DNA from: Echinometra lucunter
Taxonomy: Eukaryota; Echinodermata; Echinoidea; Camarodonta; Echinometridae
Assembly (NCBI GenBank): GCA_029962745.1
Contig: CM057154.1
Coordinates: 16,245,757 to 16,309,756, forward strand
Length of the DNA stretch: 64,000 bases
Reading direction: 5' to 3'
The position numbers and the translations under genes were made by a program. Below are positions 23,206 to 35,305 of the stretch, one piece after another (position 1 is the first letter of the stretch; each line of letters starts with the position of its first letter). Below the pieces are notes generated by a model, which made no database searches, had not been told where the DNA came from, and was given only the letters and a program-made list of their open reading frames with translations.

Positions 23206-23392
23206 TGAACAATTTTGGGTCTGACATGGATTTACAAAATGTTGCGTAACTTCGGAACCACATACCCGGGCGTCGCGAATTTGGTCTCAAAAGTTGCGCA
23301 AGACTTGGAAGAAAAAAGTCATGAAACATCACGGCATGAGCTTTTCACGTTACGGATATGTTGTGAAAAATGTTGAGGGGGGGCTAAAAAAG

Positions 23393-23427
<35 letters not shown>

Positions 23428-23445
23428 GCTAGATAGGGTTAAGGA
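23206..23445 (-). repeat. Dispersed repeat, copy also at 39893-40105
   Basis: On the minus strand: poly-C, CCCCCCTCAACATTTTTCAC, GACTTTTTTCTTCCAAGTCT, TGCGCAACTTTTGAGACCAA, then ATCCATGTCAGACCC. The plus-strand copy in TRIM37 intron 1 has the same order. Confidence 0.65.
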
Positions 23446-23741
23446 GGCATTTCAAATGTGCTTACAAAAAACTGAATGTGTGAAAGAGGTGAGTCCCGAG
23501 GTGAGTATGATTATGAAAATAACTTTTTATTCAAGTCTGTGTTACAGAAAATCCCTACTTGTATGAGGTAGCCTGTTTCTGTGATTTTCTTGTGTTTGTA
23601 CAAAATATATCAATCCAATGCAATAAATATGATAAATATGATGGTTGCTTGATCTAAATACTGTATGCAACATACACTAAATGCATTGGGTAATGGTAAT
23701 ACACTGTACCTACATGTACATGTATATGTTATCTGTGTAAG

Positions 23742-23796
23742 GGGGTGTTGCAAGAAACTTGAGTTGCAATCGATTGCAAGTTTCTTGCAACGCCCC
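23742..23796. repeat. 55-bp hairpin (GGGGTGTTGCAAGAAACTTG)
   Basis: Near-perfect palindrome: GGGGTGTTGCAAGAAACTTG and CAAGTTTCTTGCAACGCCCC flank AGTTGCAATCGATTG. Downstream of MUL1. Looks like a minimal foldback element end pair. Confidence 0.75.
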
Positions 23797-24257
23797 ATAA
23801 GATTTTCTGATGCATGTTCTTTTTTCAAGGGTCAACTCCAACATGAATCATAAATAGGGAAAACCCGATGAACACAAATTGGAGAGCTCAAGGACCAGGA
23901 AAAGGTAACAATCAGTTTCAGAATCCTTGGTGTGAAATTAAGAGAAGGGCGGAGAGAGACCTATGCCCAAAAAAGTGGTCCAAGGTATGGAATTGTGAAT
24001 AATTAAATGTTCAGTGATACATTCACACCCTGTAAAAAGTTAATGACCTTGGAGGGGTATTAAAAGAATACAACTTTGGGGACTGAAGGTGAAAAATGCT
24101 TGAAGAATTCCTGTGTCGAATCAACTGAGTGGAACAACTGCAACAAAGTCTACTCAGTTTCAAAGACTTGAAGATTCAATATGCATTATCAATAGTGTGT
24201 ACCTATGCAATTCGAACTTAACATAACACTTATTAAAACATTAATGAATAGTTTACA

Positions 24258-27073
24258 TCATGCATGATAAAGTGGTACAATCCGTGCTATCCTGTCCCTG
24301 CATATCGGACATTGTGGGGGTTGAAGAGCTATTGCACATTCTGAGCAGGCACATACATGCCCACAGTTGAGTAGCACGCAGTCTCTGGGTCGGGACAGAC
24401 AGATTGCGCAGGAGTCCAGTTCCTGATATCTGCCGTGTAGATCGTCCACATTTGAGCCTTCAGCCTGTTCTGCCCTCTGCTGTAAAACTCGCTGGACGTA
24501 GAGGTCATAGTTACGCTGCTCCTGGTACCTCTTGAACCACCTCCACAGGACGATACATAGCATGACGACTGTCGCTGACCCGCAAATGGCCACTAGCACT
24601 TTCCATCTACGTAGCTTGGAGCGCAGCTCCCGTATAATGCCAGACTGTCCGGATAACGAAAGTATGTAGTCTAGTCCAGATGCTGGCGGTCTCAACATCA
24701 TCTTACCATTGACGATAGCTAGCTCGCCTACTCCGGTTAAGAGCGCGCCCTCGGGTAGCATACGCTCGATTTCCTGGAAGCCTTTCGTTTTCTCCCCACT
24801 GGCCCAACTAAGGATATTGTTGCCCAGGGAAGTGTTGTAGGGAAAGAACTTGTCATGGATGGTTTCAAGTTCTAGACCTGTGGCCACAAGGGCATCCTCA
24901 ACACCAACGCCTACGTTGCCACGAGTCATATCAAAGGGGACATTCCTTGTGGTGTCCCTGATCAGTCGTGTTGTATCATACCTGAAGCAAAGAAAAAAAA
25001 AAGGAAAAACAAAAATACACAAATACACATAATTTATTATCTGAAAGTAATCTGACACAAACTTATTCAAGGATTTTAAAGGTCGGGTAATCCGTCAACC
25101 ATCACCTTAATCTATTCGGGCAAAGAGGCGCCTAAATATCCTTATATTCAGGCAGTCAGATGCCTGAATATCTTTAAAGTCAGGCTGTGATGTGCTCAGA
25201 TAACATGATAGTGAAATAGCATTCTTACCATTATATAAAGAGTCTTAGAAACTGGAAAGTTGATATTCAAGCCAGACACAGGCTTCACCCTCCCCCTCAC
25301 CCTGCAAATGGGCCTGTACACCTACTGTATTGAAAGAAGCGATGTTTTCACCTACTTTCATCTTAAGATGTCAAGTTCAAGCAAATTTAAGGAGAATTAA
25401 TCCCTATCATGACATAGTTATCTAATCCTGGTGAGAATATTTGCAGTGAGAAATGTACTTGGACAAAGAAAAGCCAGCAAGTACACATCACTTCCTAGAA
25501 CCAAAATAGCCACATAAATTTCCAAAAGAAAATATTTCATCCTCACCTAACAATGGAACAGGGCACCATAAGCTAAAATTAACTACTCATATGATAATTG
25601 TCCAAAATTTGTAGCACAAAAAGGGTTAATAAATGTAGACTGCACCTACCATAGTCTTGTTGATTTACTCCATTCAGTCTTGTGTTCCCTACAGAGTAAG
25701 GTCTGAATGACCCCGACGACACCTACGACATACTCGCTCTTGATGGACTGTTCCACTGCTTTGATGTTGCCCTCAATGACAGCATAAGGGATTGTCTGGT
25801 TGGGTGATGAGCTGAGAAGGCTGGCCAGGTCTTCGTTGAGCTCCAGCACAGGGGCATCCTACAGTAAAATCAAAGGGTATTGAAATAGTCACAAGTGAAG
25901 GGAAATTCAAGTACATGCAGTAGTTTAAGGCTACAGTTACATGTACAAGCTTGAAGTGCCCATAATCATCCACACCACTTATATTTTCAAGCAACAGTTA
26001 AAATGAATAAAACAAAAAGAATAATGTGACATACCTGTACCCTGTATGATACATCCACAATTGTAGATCAAAGTGGCAAATAACAGTAACACAATACCTG
26101 TTATCAAAATCTAAAAACGATGGGCTTTTTAAACATAATGTGGAGCAAGATCATTACTATTAAGTATTTCCTAAGATCCTGGCCATCATGGCCTCTGTGT
26201 AATAGCATACAATACAGTTAGAGTGCTCACATCATTACTCTGGCAGGGATCACAGCATCTGCCTGACTCACTGGATGCATGTGTTATAAGCTATTACACA
26301 CCTCACAAAAAGTAACTAACCACTTTGTTTTTTGATCACAGCTCAAATATGGTGTGCTGTATCGGACAACTTTTAACAGAATTTGAAAGAAAATTTAATT
26401 CCAAACATTTTGACACTTCATTTGTTGAAATTGAATACAGAATATGAGCACAAGGACGATTCATATGCATTCATAATCCCTATTGATATGGCAGTCTCTA
26501 TTCACAGAATGGATTTCTGGTCGTCAACTTCATGTCTTTGTTTTCAGACAATAGGGTATAAACAAAAGCACAGAGGTGGTCTATAAATGACAGTTAAAAA
26601 TGTGCTGATTAAAGTTATTCCAAATGCATGAGGCAATGGATGTCTGGCAAAGAAAAGTGTCAGTGTTCAAAAGGATGCCTAGGTTGCCTAGGTTGATATA
26701 AATCGTCATTGTGCTGGCATTCTTTATTCGATTTTAACAAATGAAGGGCCAAAAGGTTTGGAATTTTATTCAAATTCTGTTAAAAGTTATAACAAACCAT
26801 ATTTGAGCTATGATAAAAAATGATCAAAAGACAAAGTGGTTAATTACTTTTTGTGAGGTGTGTACATGTGTATAGGTATCAGGTCTATACATGTATGTAC
26901 ATGCATGTAAGAAGTAAGTGAAAGAGGATGACAAGGAAGAAATTGAAAGCACCCCCTAAAGTACCCTATCTCACCTTGACTTCTGCTAGGGTCCTTGCTT
27001 TCTTGTGCCAGAGAATGGAGAACAGCCCAGTGGCAGCTGCACTGGCACCTAGAAGACAGTATTCTAGTATCAT
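24258..27073 (-). CDS. MUL1: MUL1/MAPL mitochondrial outer-membrane E3 ubiquitin ligase
   Basis: Outer-membrane RING ligase; vertebrate MUL1 ubiquitinates or SUMOylates mitofusin and other targets, affecting mitochondrial dynamics, mitophagy and signalling. Exons: 26975-27073, 25650-25858, 24258-24981. Junctions AAG|GTGAGA, CTATG|GTAGGT and TTCAG|GTATGA keep frame and give 343 aa plus stop (human 352). The ATG at 27073 follows an in-frame TGA. The order is an N-terminal membrane segment (about residues 5-23), the BAM/GIDE domain facing the intermembrane space, a second membrane segment (about 230-251) and a C-terminal C3HC4 RING (294-330: CAIC...CGHVC...CPIC) ending IVPLYHA, like human IPLYNS. 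Intron 1 (1116 bp) holds a Tc1/mariner-like MITE. The last exon begins with GTATGA directly after AG, a juxtaposed acceptor and donor. A TTTATT at 23526-23531 could be a poly(A) signal on this strand, but that is weak. Confidence 0.95.
26297..26862. mobile_element. Tc1/mariner-like MITE in MUL1 intron 1
   Basis: 566 bp flanked by TA on both sides. Ends CACACCTCACAAAAAGTAAC and its complement; similarity of the arms extends about 130-150 bp inward (CAAATATGG, ACTTTTAACAGAATTTGAA, CTTCATTTGTT). TA target sites suggest Tc1/mariner mobilisation. No transposase frame. Confidence 0.8.
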
Positions 27074-27380
27074 GGCTAGATGTCAGATCTGAGATAATCA
27101 CTTTTTCACAATGCCCACATACATGTATCTCAAATACCTCTCACTGTTTATACTGATGGATGCAGACTGGAAGGCAAAGAGAAAATCAACAAAATCATTA
27201 TTCATCAACAACAAAATAAATTCTGATTAAGTTTACAAATAATACTTAGATCAATTATTACCCGTAATGCTGTGCAGCAGGGAAAAAAATACATGAGGGC
27301 TCAGGGTGAATTCGCCCCCGAAATTCCATAAAGAGCCCTGGAAAACTAAAAAGAGCCTCTGAAATTCTCATAGGGTCAAA

Positions 27381-27621
27381 TGGGTGATTTTAAGTTTGGT
27401 ATTTACCTTTTGGTGTTAGTGTTGGGTTGATTTTTACATTAATGCAGCTCCAAATTAAAGATAAAACTGGTCTTGGGACACTGTCACTTGGAGTTGAGCT
27501 GTCAATAATATCATTTAGACCACTTTTGTAAACTCGGGTTGGGTGTTGGAGCTATGGAAAGCAATCTAAATTGTGTTTCTAACACCAACACCAGCACCAA
27601 CACCAAACTAGAAATCGCCCA
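27381..27621. mobile_element. MITE family B, short copy
   Basis: 241 bp. Ends TGGGTGATTTTAAGTTTGGT and ACCAAACTAGAAATCGCCCA (inverted). Inner GGTGTTAGTGTTGG and ACACCAACACCAGCACC match the style of the 11992 copy. Confidence 0.7.
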
Positions 27622-27818
27622 ATGTTAACTGTAATACAATGTAGAAAATTCGGGATGGTGGGCTCAAAAAGTAGCCAGGAAAAAATTAATTATTTTTTTC
27701 CCTGTTGTGCAACTACTACCACAATGGATCCGGGCTAACTCTGCACTAGGGAGAACTTGGCACTAACCCTAACTGTAACCCTATTAACCTTAGTAACTAT
27801 AACCTTAAGTTAACCCTA

Positions 27819-27858
27819 AATGGCTAATGAGTAACCCTGACCCTAACCCTAACCCTAA
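27819..27858. repeat. Short telomere-like (CCCTAA)n tract
   Basis: A run of CCCTGACCCTAACCCTAACC with further CCCTAA-type words from about 27770. Only 3-4 clean units, so a small interstitial tract. Confidence 0.6.
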
Positions 27859-28555
27859 GTATTCATGCAATTCTCACAAAAGAATGGTGAAAAACGCATC
27901 ATTAGCTACATGTAGTTTTCAGCACAAAATCAGGTAGTCCCTAGTTCGCCCTACATGTAGTGCCGAGTGAGCCTGACCCCCACCACAATATATACATGTA
28001 CATGTTTTGTACTCAACTCCTGTAGATCAACATAATATGTAGGATGAGATGGGACGGGGGGGGGGGGGGGGGAGGGTCACCGTCACACACCAGCAAATTG
28101 CAAATGCCCACGGAAAACCTTGCACATGAGTCGCTTTTTCCAAGAACAAAATATCTCCAAAATTTTTAAATAAAAATGAATCTGCAATTTTCATGGCAAA
28201 TCCAATGATATAAAGTCGCTATTAGAAAGCTTATAATCCAAAGATTAAGGGCCGACTGCCATGGAAACTACTGAATGACCCTCCATGTGTACTGCATTTC
28301 GCCGTAGTGGGTCGTTTGTCCGGGAGCTGAAGCCCTCAGCCAAGGCTCTCTTTTGCCTTTGAATTCAACAAAAACTATTCATTAAATAGCATTAGCACTA
28401 ATGATCATCAATATAATGTTCTCTCTAATATTGTCTAACACAAGTGTTAGAAAATTTAAGAAATATTGCTGGCAAACTTCTTTAAATGGCTGTTTTATTC
28501 TGGGACTGATTATAATTAGATCTAGAATCTGTTATGTAGAACGACATACATGAAT

Positions 28556-28680
28556 TAAGGGGCTTTCACAGTCATGACAAGTGGTTGTGCAATCGTTTGC
28601 GACCATTTGGTCATACGATATGTTGCACACAATCGCAAACAGTTGCACAAACGGCACAACCAATTGTGAAAGGGGCTTTA
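28556..28680. mobile_element. 125-bp hairpin MITE (GGGGCTTTCACA)
   Basis: Ends TTAAGGGGCTTTCACAGTCA and TTGTGAAAGGGGCTTTA, with matching inner words GTGGTTGTGC / GCACAACCA and ATCGTTTGCGA / AATCGCAAAC. No coding. Confidence 0.75.
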
Positions 28681-28873
28681 CAGTACACCTTAGTACTCAG
28701 TTTACTTTAGATGTCTTGTTAGTCTGTTCTTCAATACATCAAAAAGTGATGCATCATAGTCCACAGACATAGTTTTACATTTCAATAGTCTACATGTTCT
28801 AATATATATCATGACCTGTCGAGCACGATTTAATTTCATTTCAACACACATTTTCCATAGACCATAGGTAGAG

Positions 28874-29088
28874 CAGGGTTGGCATATTTCCCGCTTCGGA
28901 GGCTTATTTCCCGGATGCCGGGAAATAAGCGGTATTTACCGGTATTTACTGCTTTTTACCGGTATTTACCACTTTTCACCGGGAAATACCGGGAAATATA
29001 ATTTTCCACTCACTTGTCCATAGGGATTGTCAAATTTTGAACATAAAAACAAAGGTGGTGAGTATGGTTGCTCTGGTGTGTACCATTT

Positions 29089-29125
<37 letters not shown>

Positions 29126-30978
29126 TTTGTTTGTGTGTGTGTTTATGTTTGTGTTTGGATGTTATCTATGTCTGTTATTATGAAATGCTGGAAAAAAAAC
29201 CAATAAAATTTGTGTACATTTTTTGGAGAAAACATAGATATATTTATTGTCAATTTCAAATAGTACTCAGGTAACTACATTCACTGTATATCTCATTTTT
29301 TAGGGGGAGGAATGATAAAGCACATTTTTGGGGGGAGGGGGACATTTTCAACCTTTTCGTCATAGAGTCACAGTTGCAATGTGTGAAAAATTGTGTAGAC
29401 TCAGTGTTATTCAATGCTAAATAGCCATGTTTTAACTCGAGGGCCACTTTAAGTATGGGATTTTTTCGGGCCCCACCTTTAGAAAAAGGTGTAAATTCCC
29501 CCAAATGACAATGAAATACATAGATATTTATCATAAACATTTGGGACTAAATAACAAAAGATTAAATTACACCTATGCCCCCATTTTCATTGTAAAATTC
29601 TTCAATTTCTCTGTCATCCTCATCGATGTCACTATCACTGCTATATCCTTCTTCGTCATTTTCAATATACATATCGAGGATATCCTTGTCTCAATGTGCA
29701 CCAGACATTCTTTTGAAATTTCGTTGATCTCACTATGACTGAATTTAGATTAAAAAGAGAAGCTATTGTAAAGGGAAACAATGGAGCTTGCTCCAAGATT
29801 GATTTGTTTACAATAGCTTTCAATCAATATTCATGAGATGACTGCATAATTAAGTCACAAATATCCAAGATGTAATCATTCATTTTTCGGGGATCTAGCT
29901 TTGATGCCTGGAAGTCCTCATTTCTAAACTGAAAATTCTCCATCAGCTGATATGTTATGATTTGCATCAATGATTGATTTGCATCAATTAATATATGTCT
30001 CCTCTTTAGATAAATACCAATTTAAACAAGTTAAATGCAGTTTCTATGCTTCTCACAGGAGCTTTAGGTTTAGCTTCAAGGTTTTTTTTAATGAAGATTA
30101 ATAAGCAAAGTTTATCACAAAAATCATTGGTGTAAACCAGAATAATACCAAAGAAGGGAAGTGATTCAGGAAGTTACCTCTGAATATGACAAACTGTACA
30201 AGTTATTTATTTTACATTTCCCATGAAACATTCAGTAGCTAAAGTATGGCAATTATGTTGTTATTGTATTCATTTTGTATTTCTTAAAAGAGACAACTTT
30301 TGACACCTCTTTTCACTTTTGTGTAAATTTGTATAAGTTATGCCTTTTATTTTTTTGTTTGCTTTGTTTGTTAAACTGTTTGGAATAAACTTTAAAAGTT
30401 ATAAAAGAATTGCAACATTAAAAATAGCATAATGTGAGTTGTGTAATTATTTAGGCTACAAAAAGATCTTTTTCTGTAAGCAATATCAAAAGTTCAAAAC
30501 CAGCAACCACTAGTACACACTGATACATGTACACACTAAAACTCCTTACATACAGTACAATTCTGAGCTTTATTCACACTTAAAAACAAAAATCATATTG
30601 TAATGAGATACAATGGCATGTAAAAAGTTAAACCCTGGGAGAAATGTTTGTTTATGTTTATGATTATTCAATTTCCAGGAACATAATTTGAGTTTGTGTA
30701 TGTGTGTTGTATGTACGTGTGGACTTATGTACATGTATGCAGTATGGATTTTATCTGTTTGTGTGTTTCTACTATGAGTTTTGTGATTCTAATTATTTCA
30801 GAACACTATTTTCATTTGTTGAGGTTAAAAACAACTAAAATTATTGAAAAACAAAGGATTATAAATCATATTTCCCATTTTTTACATATTTACCGGACGC
30901 CCATCTTATTTACCGGACGGTATTTACCGGTATTTACCACCAGTAATTACCGCTACCGGTATTTACCGCCCAACCCTG
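28874..30978. mobile_element. 2.1-kb hAT-like element with perfect 8-bp TSD
   Basis: Terminal inverted repeat CAGGGTTGG at both ends, sub-terminal TTTACCGGTATTTACC and GGGAAATA arrays, and AGGTAGAG duplicated at 28866-28873 and 30979-30986. The end sequence and 8-bp duplication are hAT hallmarks. The interior is AT-rich with a (GT)n tract (29094-29140). On the minus strand around 29670-29570 one frame is strongly acidic (DMYIENDEEGYSSDSDID, then EDDREIEEFYNENGG), possibly a relic of a transposase C-terminus. No intact transposase. Confidence 0.8.
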
Positions 30979-31177
30979 AGGTAGAGTTCTTCTGGGCTTA
31001 GTAATCATGGTAATTAATGGTTTAAAATTGACTGTACCAGCCTAAATAAGACTAGTTAAGTAGAGTTTCTCGCGATCACGGGGCTGGGCACTCATCCCGT
31101 GTACTCCGCCAATGAATTGACCTCATCCCGAAAATGTGACAAGTCTGTACCGAAACTACATAGCATGCTTTTCTATA

Positions 31178-31465
31178 GTACTGGTTACTTGACAACATGC
31201 TGTCATGGCTGTCAACCTATGCGCTATGACTGATAAGCGTCAGTTTTCTTCTTAAAATTCACCATTTTCAGTTCATTCATCAGATATGACATGTATGAAG
31301 CATATTAAAATGATAAAGAGGAAAATTGAGAGCCTCCTCAGGCCTCAGGAACATTGCTGGTAAGTAAAATCAAAAATTTTCTTCTCTTTTATAGAAGATC
31401 TAATTCAATGTATTTCGCGTTCGCGTTGGCAATTTGTTTCGCTATTTAAAACGCCGTTTTGACCT
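31178..31465 (+). repeat. Plus-strand partner of 13225-13560
   Basis: Shares ordered words with the minus strand at 13 kb (ACATGCTGTCA, TTCACCATTTTCAGTTCAT, ATGACATGTATGAAGCATA, GGAACATTGCTGG, ATAGAAGATCTAATTCAATG). A GTAAGT follows GGAACATTGCTG here, so it could mimic a donor. Confidence 0.6.
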
Positions 31466-32820
31466 ACGGGTGGGGCCGGGGCGGGGACGGTGTAGAACCC
31501 CGTCGCTGCCGGCACGGTATACGGTACCTCACTGACTCAGTCATCAGTCTCAGTCACTCTCAGAAGTCAGATTGCCGATTCGCATGATCGCACATAATTC
31601 GGACAATCACAGCCAAGTCAGAAAACTAAAACAATCTTAAGGTGACTCTACACTATATGATATCCAATTTCGATCAACGAAAAAGAGCATACATACCCGA
31701 AATTCCATAAAAATTAAACTAGGAAAAATATCTTGGCGGTCACTTCTTCCCTGTTTTAAGTTTTGATTTTTTTTTAATGGTATCCGGAAGACTCTAAAAA
31801 GAAAAGGAAAAAGAGAAGAGAAGAGAATGAATAAAAGAGAAGAATTAAAGAAAAGAAAAAAAAAAGAAAGAAAAAGAAAGGAAAGGAAAGGATAGGAAAG
31901 GAAAGAAAAGAAAAGATTAAGAGAAGAAAATTCAAGGAAAGGAAATACTATAGGTAAAGACCCCAGTTCTCTGTTTTCTAAAATGCAAATTCTGTTTTTT
32001 TCGGTGTTTTAAACTTATTCAGATTCCATGTTCTTGACATGTACAGATATGACAAAGCAATTGTAAATACTAAAAATCTTTTTTAAAAATTTTTGAAAAA
32101 GAAGAAAGAAGAAAACACATTAAAAAAGAAGAAGAAGACAAAAAAAGAAGAAAACATGGGGGTGGGGTGACCGATGCGGAATATCCTCGGCCGCGGAGCA
32201 AAGAGACCGAGCGGGGGAAAGGGTGGGTAGGTTCAAACGTGAAGGATAGACTAAATAAGGGGGTGTATAGGATCTGTTTTTTTGCTGCCCGTATCTCTGC
32301 ACTATGATTCTAATCTATCGCTCCTCCAATTAATCGCACAATTTGTTTCCAAACAAATATCGCAGAGGCACATCCTTAGTACTTGCATGAAAACTTTTTG
32401 GGACTTGAACTTTTACTTACGGTATGAACCATCCCGTTTTTATTTTGCGAGCCGAAAATTCAACCTTCAAGCTATAAAAGAAATGTTATTTGTCTTTAAA
32501 GTAGGCCTACACTCAAGCAATATAAGATGTTTGACTAATTCAGCACCTCGCAGACTCAATTGTTTACTGCCATAAACCAACATATTTCAAATATTACAAG
32601 CAAGGGAGGCGAGACAGGGGAAACAACTCTTTTGGTGATGAAGTGTTTTGTTGTTATTGAGGGCTATAAAATATTTACATTACATATTCGAGTCAGTGCA
32701 GCGAGCAAGGAATTCTTTGATATAACCTCAAAGATATCTAAAAAGTTTTTGATCACCTAACTGCGAGATATGATGCTTTTTTGGCACGTCGCTTACCATC
32801 TAGCATCTGGAACCATTTTG
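31466..32820. other. Intergenic, purine-rich tracts
   Basis: GAAAG/AGAAG-rich tracts at 31795-31935 and 32095-32155; otherwise mixed sequence without recognised genes. Confidence 0.5.
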
Positions 32821-33053
32821 TTATATGAGCGAGCGAAGCAAGCTACCGACAAAAACTCCATTTCTTTATAGTACTACGTAGAATTTCCACCAAAATAAAT
32901 TAGAAGAATTTAATGATACACTATTTCCATGTGTTCGAAAAAAGCTTTATACATCCCGCTGTAAAAATATTATAATATTTGGACACATTGCTGAGGGAAT
33001 GAGCGCTTGCCTCCCGATCTTAAATATTGTTTCTTTAAGCGAGCAGAGCAAGC

Positions 33054-33613
33054 GAGCGAGAAAGGGCTATTTTTTAAATACTGAGAACATGTTCTGGTGT
33101 ACTGTTACTCGCACTTTATGAATTTATGAATGTATTTTTATCAGCATCCTCCTTTCTCATAATCATTTGGTAAGATAGGAACAGGCTACTGGTTATAGGC
33201 CATTTTCTCATGAAAATTCCTCTGTTATGGGTTTCTTCCCGAGCGAGAAAGGGCTAGTTTTTAAATACTGAGAACATGTTCTGGTGTACTGTTACTCGCA
33301 CTTTATGAATTTATGAATGTATTTTTATCAGCATCCTCCTTTCTCATAATCATTTGGTAAGATAGGAACAGGCTACTGGTTATAGGCCATTTTCTCATGA
33401 AAATTCCTCTGTTATGGGTTTCTTCCCGAGCGAGAAAGGGCTAGTTTTTAAATGCTGAGAACATGTTCTGGTGTACTGTTACTCCAACTTTATGATTTTA
33501 TGGACGTATTTTTATCAGCATCCTCCTTTCTCATAATTATTTGGTAAGATAGGAACAGGCTACTGGTTATAGGCCATTTTCTCATGAAAATTCTTCTGTT
33601 ATGGGTCTTCTTT
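33054..33613. repeat. 3 x 187-bp tandem repeat
   Basis: Units start at 33054, 33241 and 33428 with GAGCGAGAAAGGGCTA, and contain AACATGTTCTGGTGTACTGT and ATAGGAACAGGCTACTGG. Units 1 and 2 are nearly identical; unit 3 has more changes. GAGCGAGCGAAGC words also occur at 32827 and 33838, around the array. Confidence 0.92.
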
Positions 33614-35305
33614 CCGCTCGACTCCTTGCAGTTATATTACTAACAGTATTACATTGGATAGAAAGACAATATGCAAACCACTTTCCTTTTATAATAAAAT
33701 ATTCAATGGCTTTGGCTAAGATAACAAAACTATTAAATATGAGTATCATTATAGCATATTATGGAAAGGCAAGATGCCAACCGATCTGCTTTCATAAAGA
33801 CAGAATTATAACCTCATTGGTTGTATACTTAAAATGTGAGCGAGCGAAGCGAGCGAGCGCTGAAAGCCTTTTCCTTTTCCTTTCCTTCTTAAAAAAATGT
33901 TTCTGTACTCTTTATTCTCTTTGTCTTTGTATTTTGCTTTTATTTGTTTTTTCGGGAAATTCAGGAGGCTATGAAATTCTTATTTTTTTCATGGTGAATT
34001 ATTGGGGGGATGATTGTACAGGCCATCCCCCTGATCAAAATATGGGGGGGGGGGGGGATATATATCCCCCTATCCCCCCCGGGATCGACACCCATGGAAG
34101 AAAGGAGAGAAAACATAGTAGAAAAGAAAAGAGAAGAGAAAAGAATCAAGAGCCAAGAGAAAAAAAAAGGATTTAATCTATTCTTCTGTCCATCATATAC
34201 CGATAGGCCCTACAGGAAAAAATATAGGGTTGATTTTTTTATCAGTCAAATCTCTGTAATTTCATTTGTGAAGTTTTAAAATGCCTTATTTACAAAAAAA
34301 TAAACAAATAAGGAAAATGTTTCATCATTGTTTTTTCACTACCGTCAAATAGTGCCTGTTTTTAAATCATTGAGTTAGAGTACAGCTAATGTTTCTGATG
34401 TTGATACTTCTATCTCCACTTTTGAATATTTTCATCAAGTAATAGTTATAACATTATAACAGCAATTGTTTAATAAACGAAAATGCCAAAATAAAACTTG
34501 GTTTCATTGCAGAATAGACTGCCTTCATGGGCCCCCGGCATGGGCCTTCATATACAAGGCTACGTTAAGTAGGTATGCGAGGTGGGGCGGCTGCAGATTT
34601 GGAAAAAAAAAACACTACTACTTCATGTACAGAATCATGAGAATAGCCCTATCCGGGCTATCCTAAACATTTGGGAGTGAGATTCTCAAATAATGTCGAC
34701 GAGTGCCACCCGGCCCGGTCATAAGTTCTGTATTATCAAAGAAAAGTTCAATTTTTAGAGCCTGGAGGGGTTTCGGCTTTCAGTTGCAATTATGATGGGG
34801 ACGGATGTGAAGTAGCATTCTAATGTTCCCTTCATAATGGTCTTTGACCAGACAATAAAATTATAGCCTTTATTGTACCTGTTTCTAAAGGACACCTGCT
34901 ACTGTTAGTAAGTCTACACCCCCCCTCCCCCCTCCCCCGGCCTTTACAGACAAGTGACAAATCATATGTGATTCTAGCGAATTATGGCATCACCCGACTC
35001 AGTCGCCCGGGAGTAGGCCTACAAACAAACCAGAAACTAAAGCTCAAAATACAAATAAATTTCTATAATTATGATTATTTAAGTAAGTAATAGATAGCAA
35101 TATAAAGATTATCTGAGACTGAGCTGAACTATGAGGAGGAGGATGATCCAGACATGTCGTGTCATGTGATAGATATTGACCAATCAGGTGCCTTATTATG
35201 AATCCAGTGGTAGCCGTAGAAAGATGTTTTTGTCGAAGTGTTGGTGAAATGCTTCTAATTCGCTGATAAATTTCAACTACGTAGAGTGAACATTCCGAAT
35301 TTGAA
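33614..35305. other. Region upstream of TRIM37
   Basis: Holds a GAGCGAGCGAAGCGAG motif (33838), a poly-G, GGGATATATATCCCCC hairpin and a CGGGATCGACACCCATGG element end near 34045-34095, then unannotated sequence. The TRIM37 promoter must lie just before 35306; no TATA box is evident. Confidence 0.45.
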
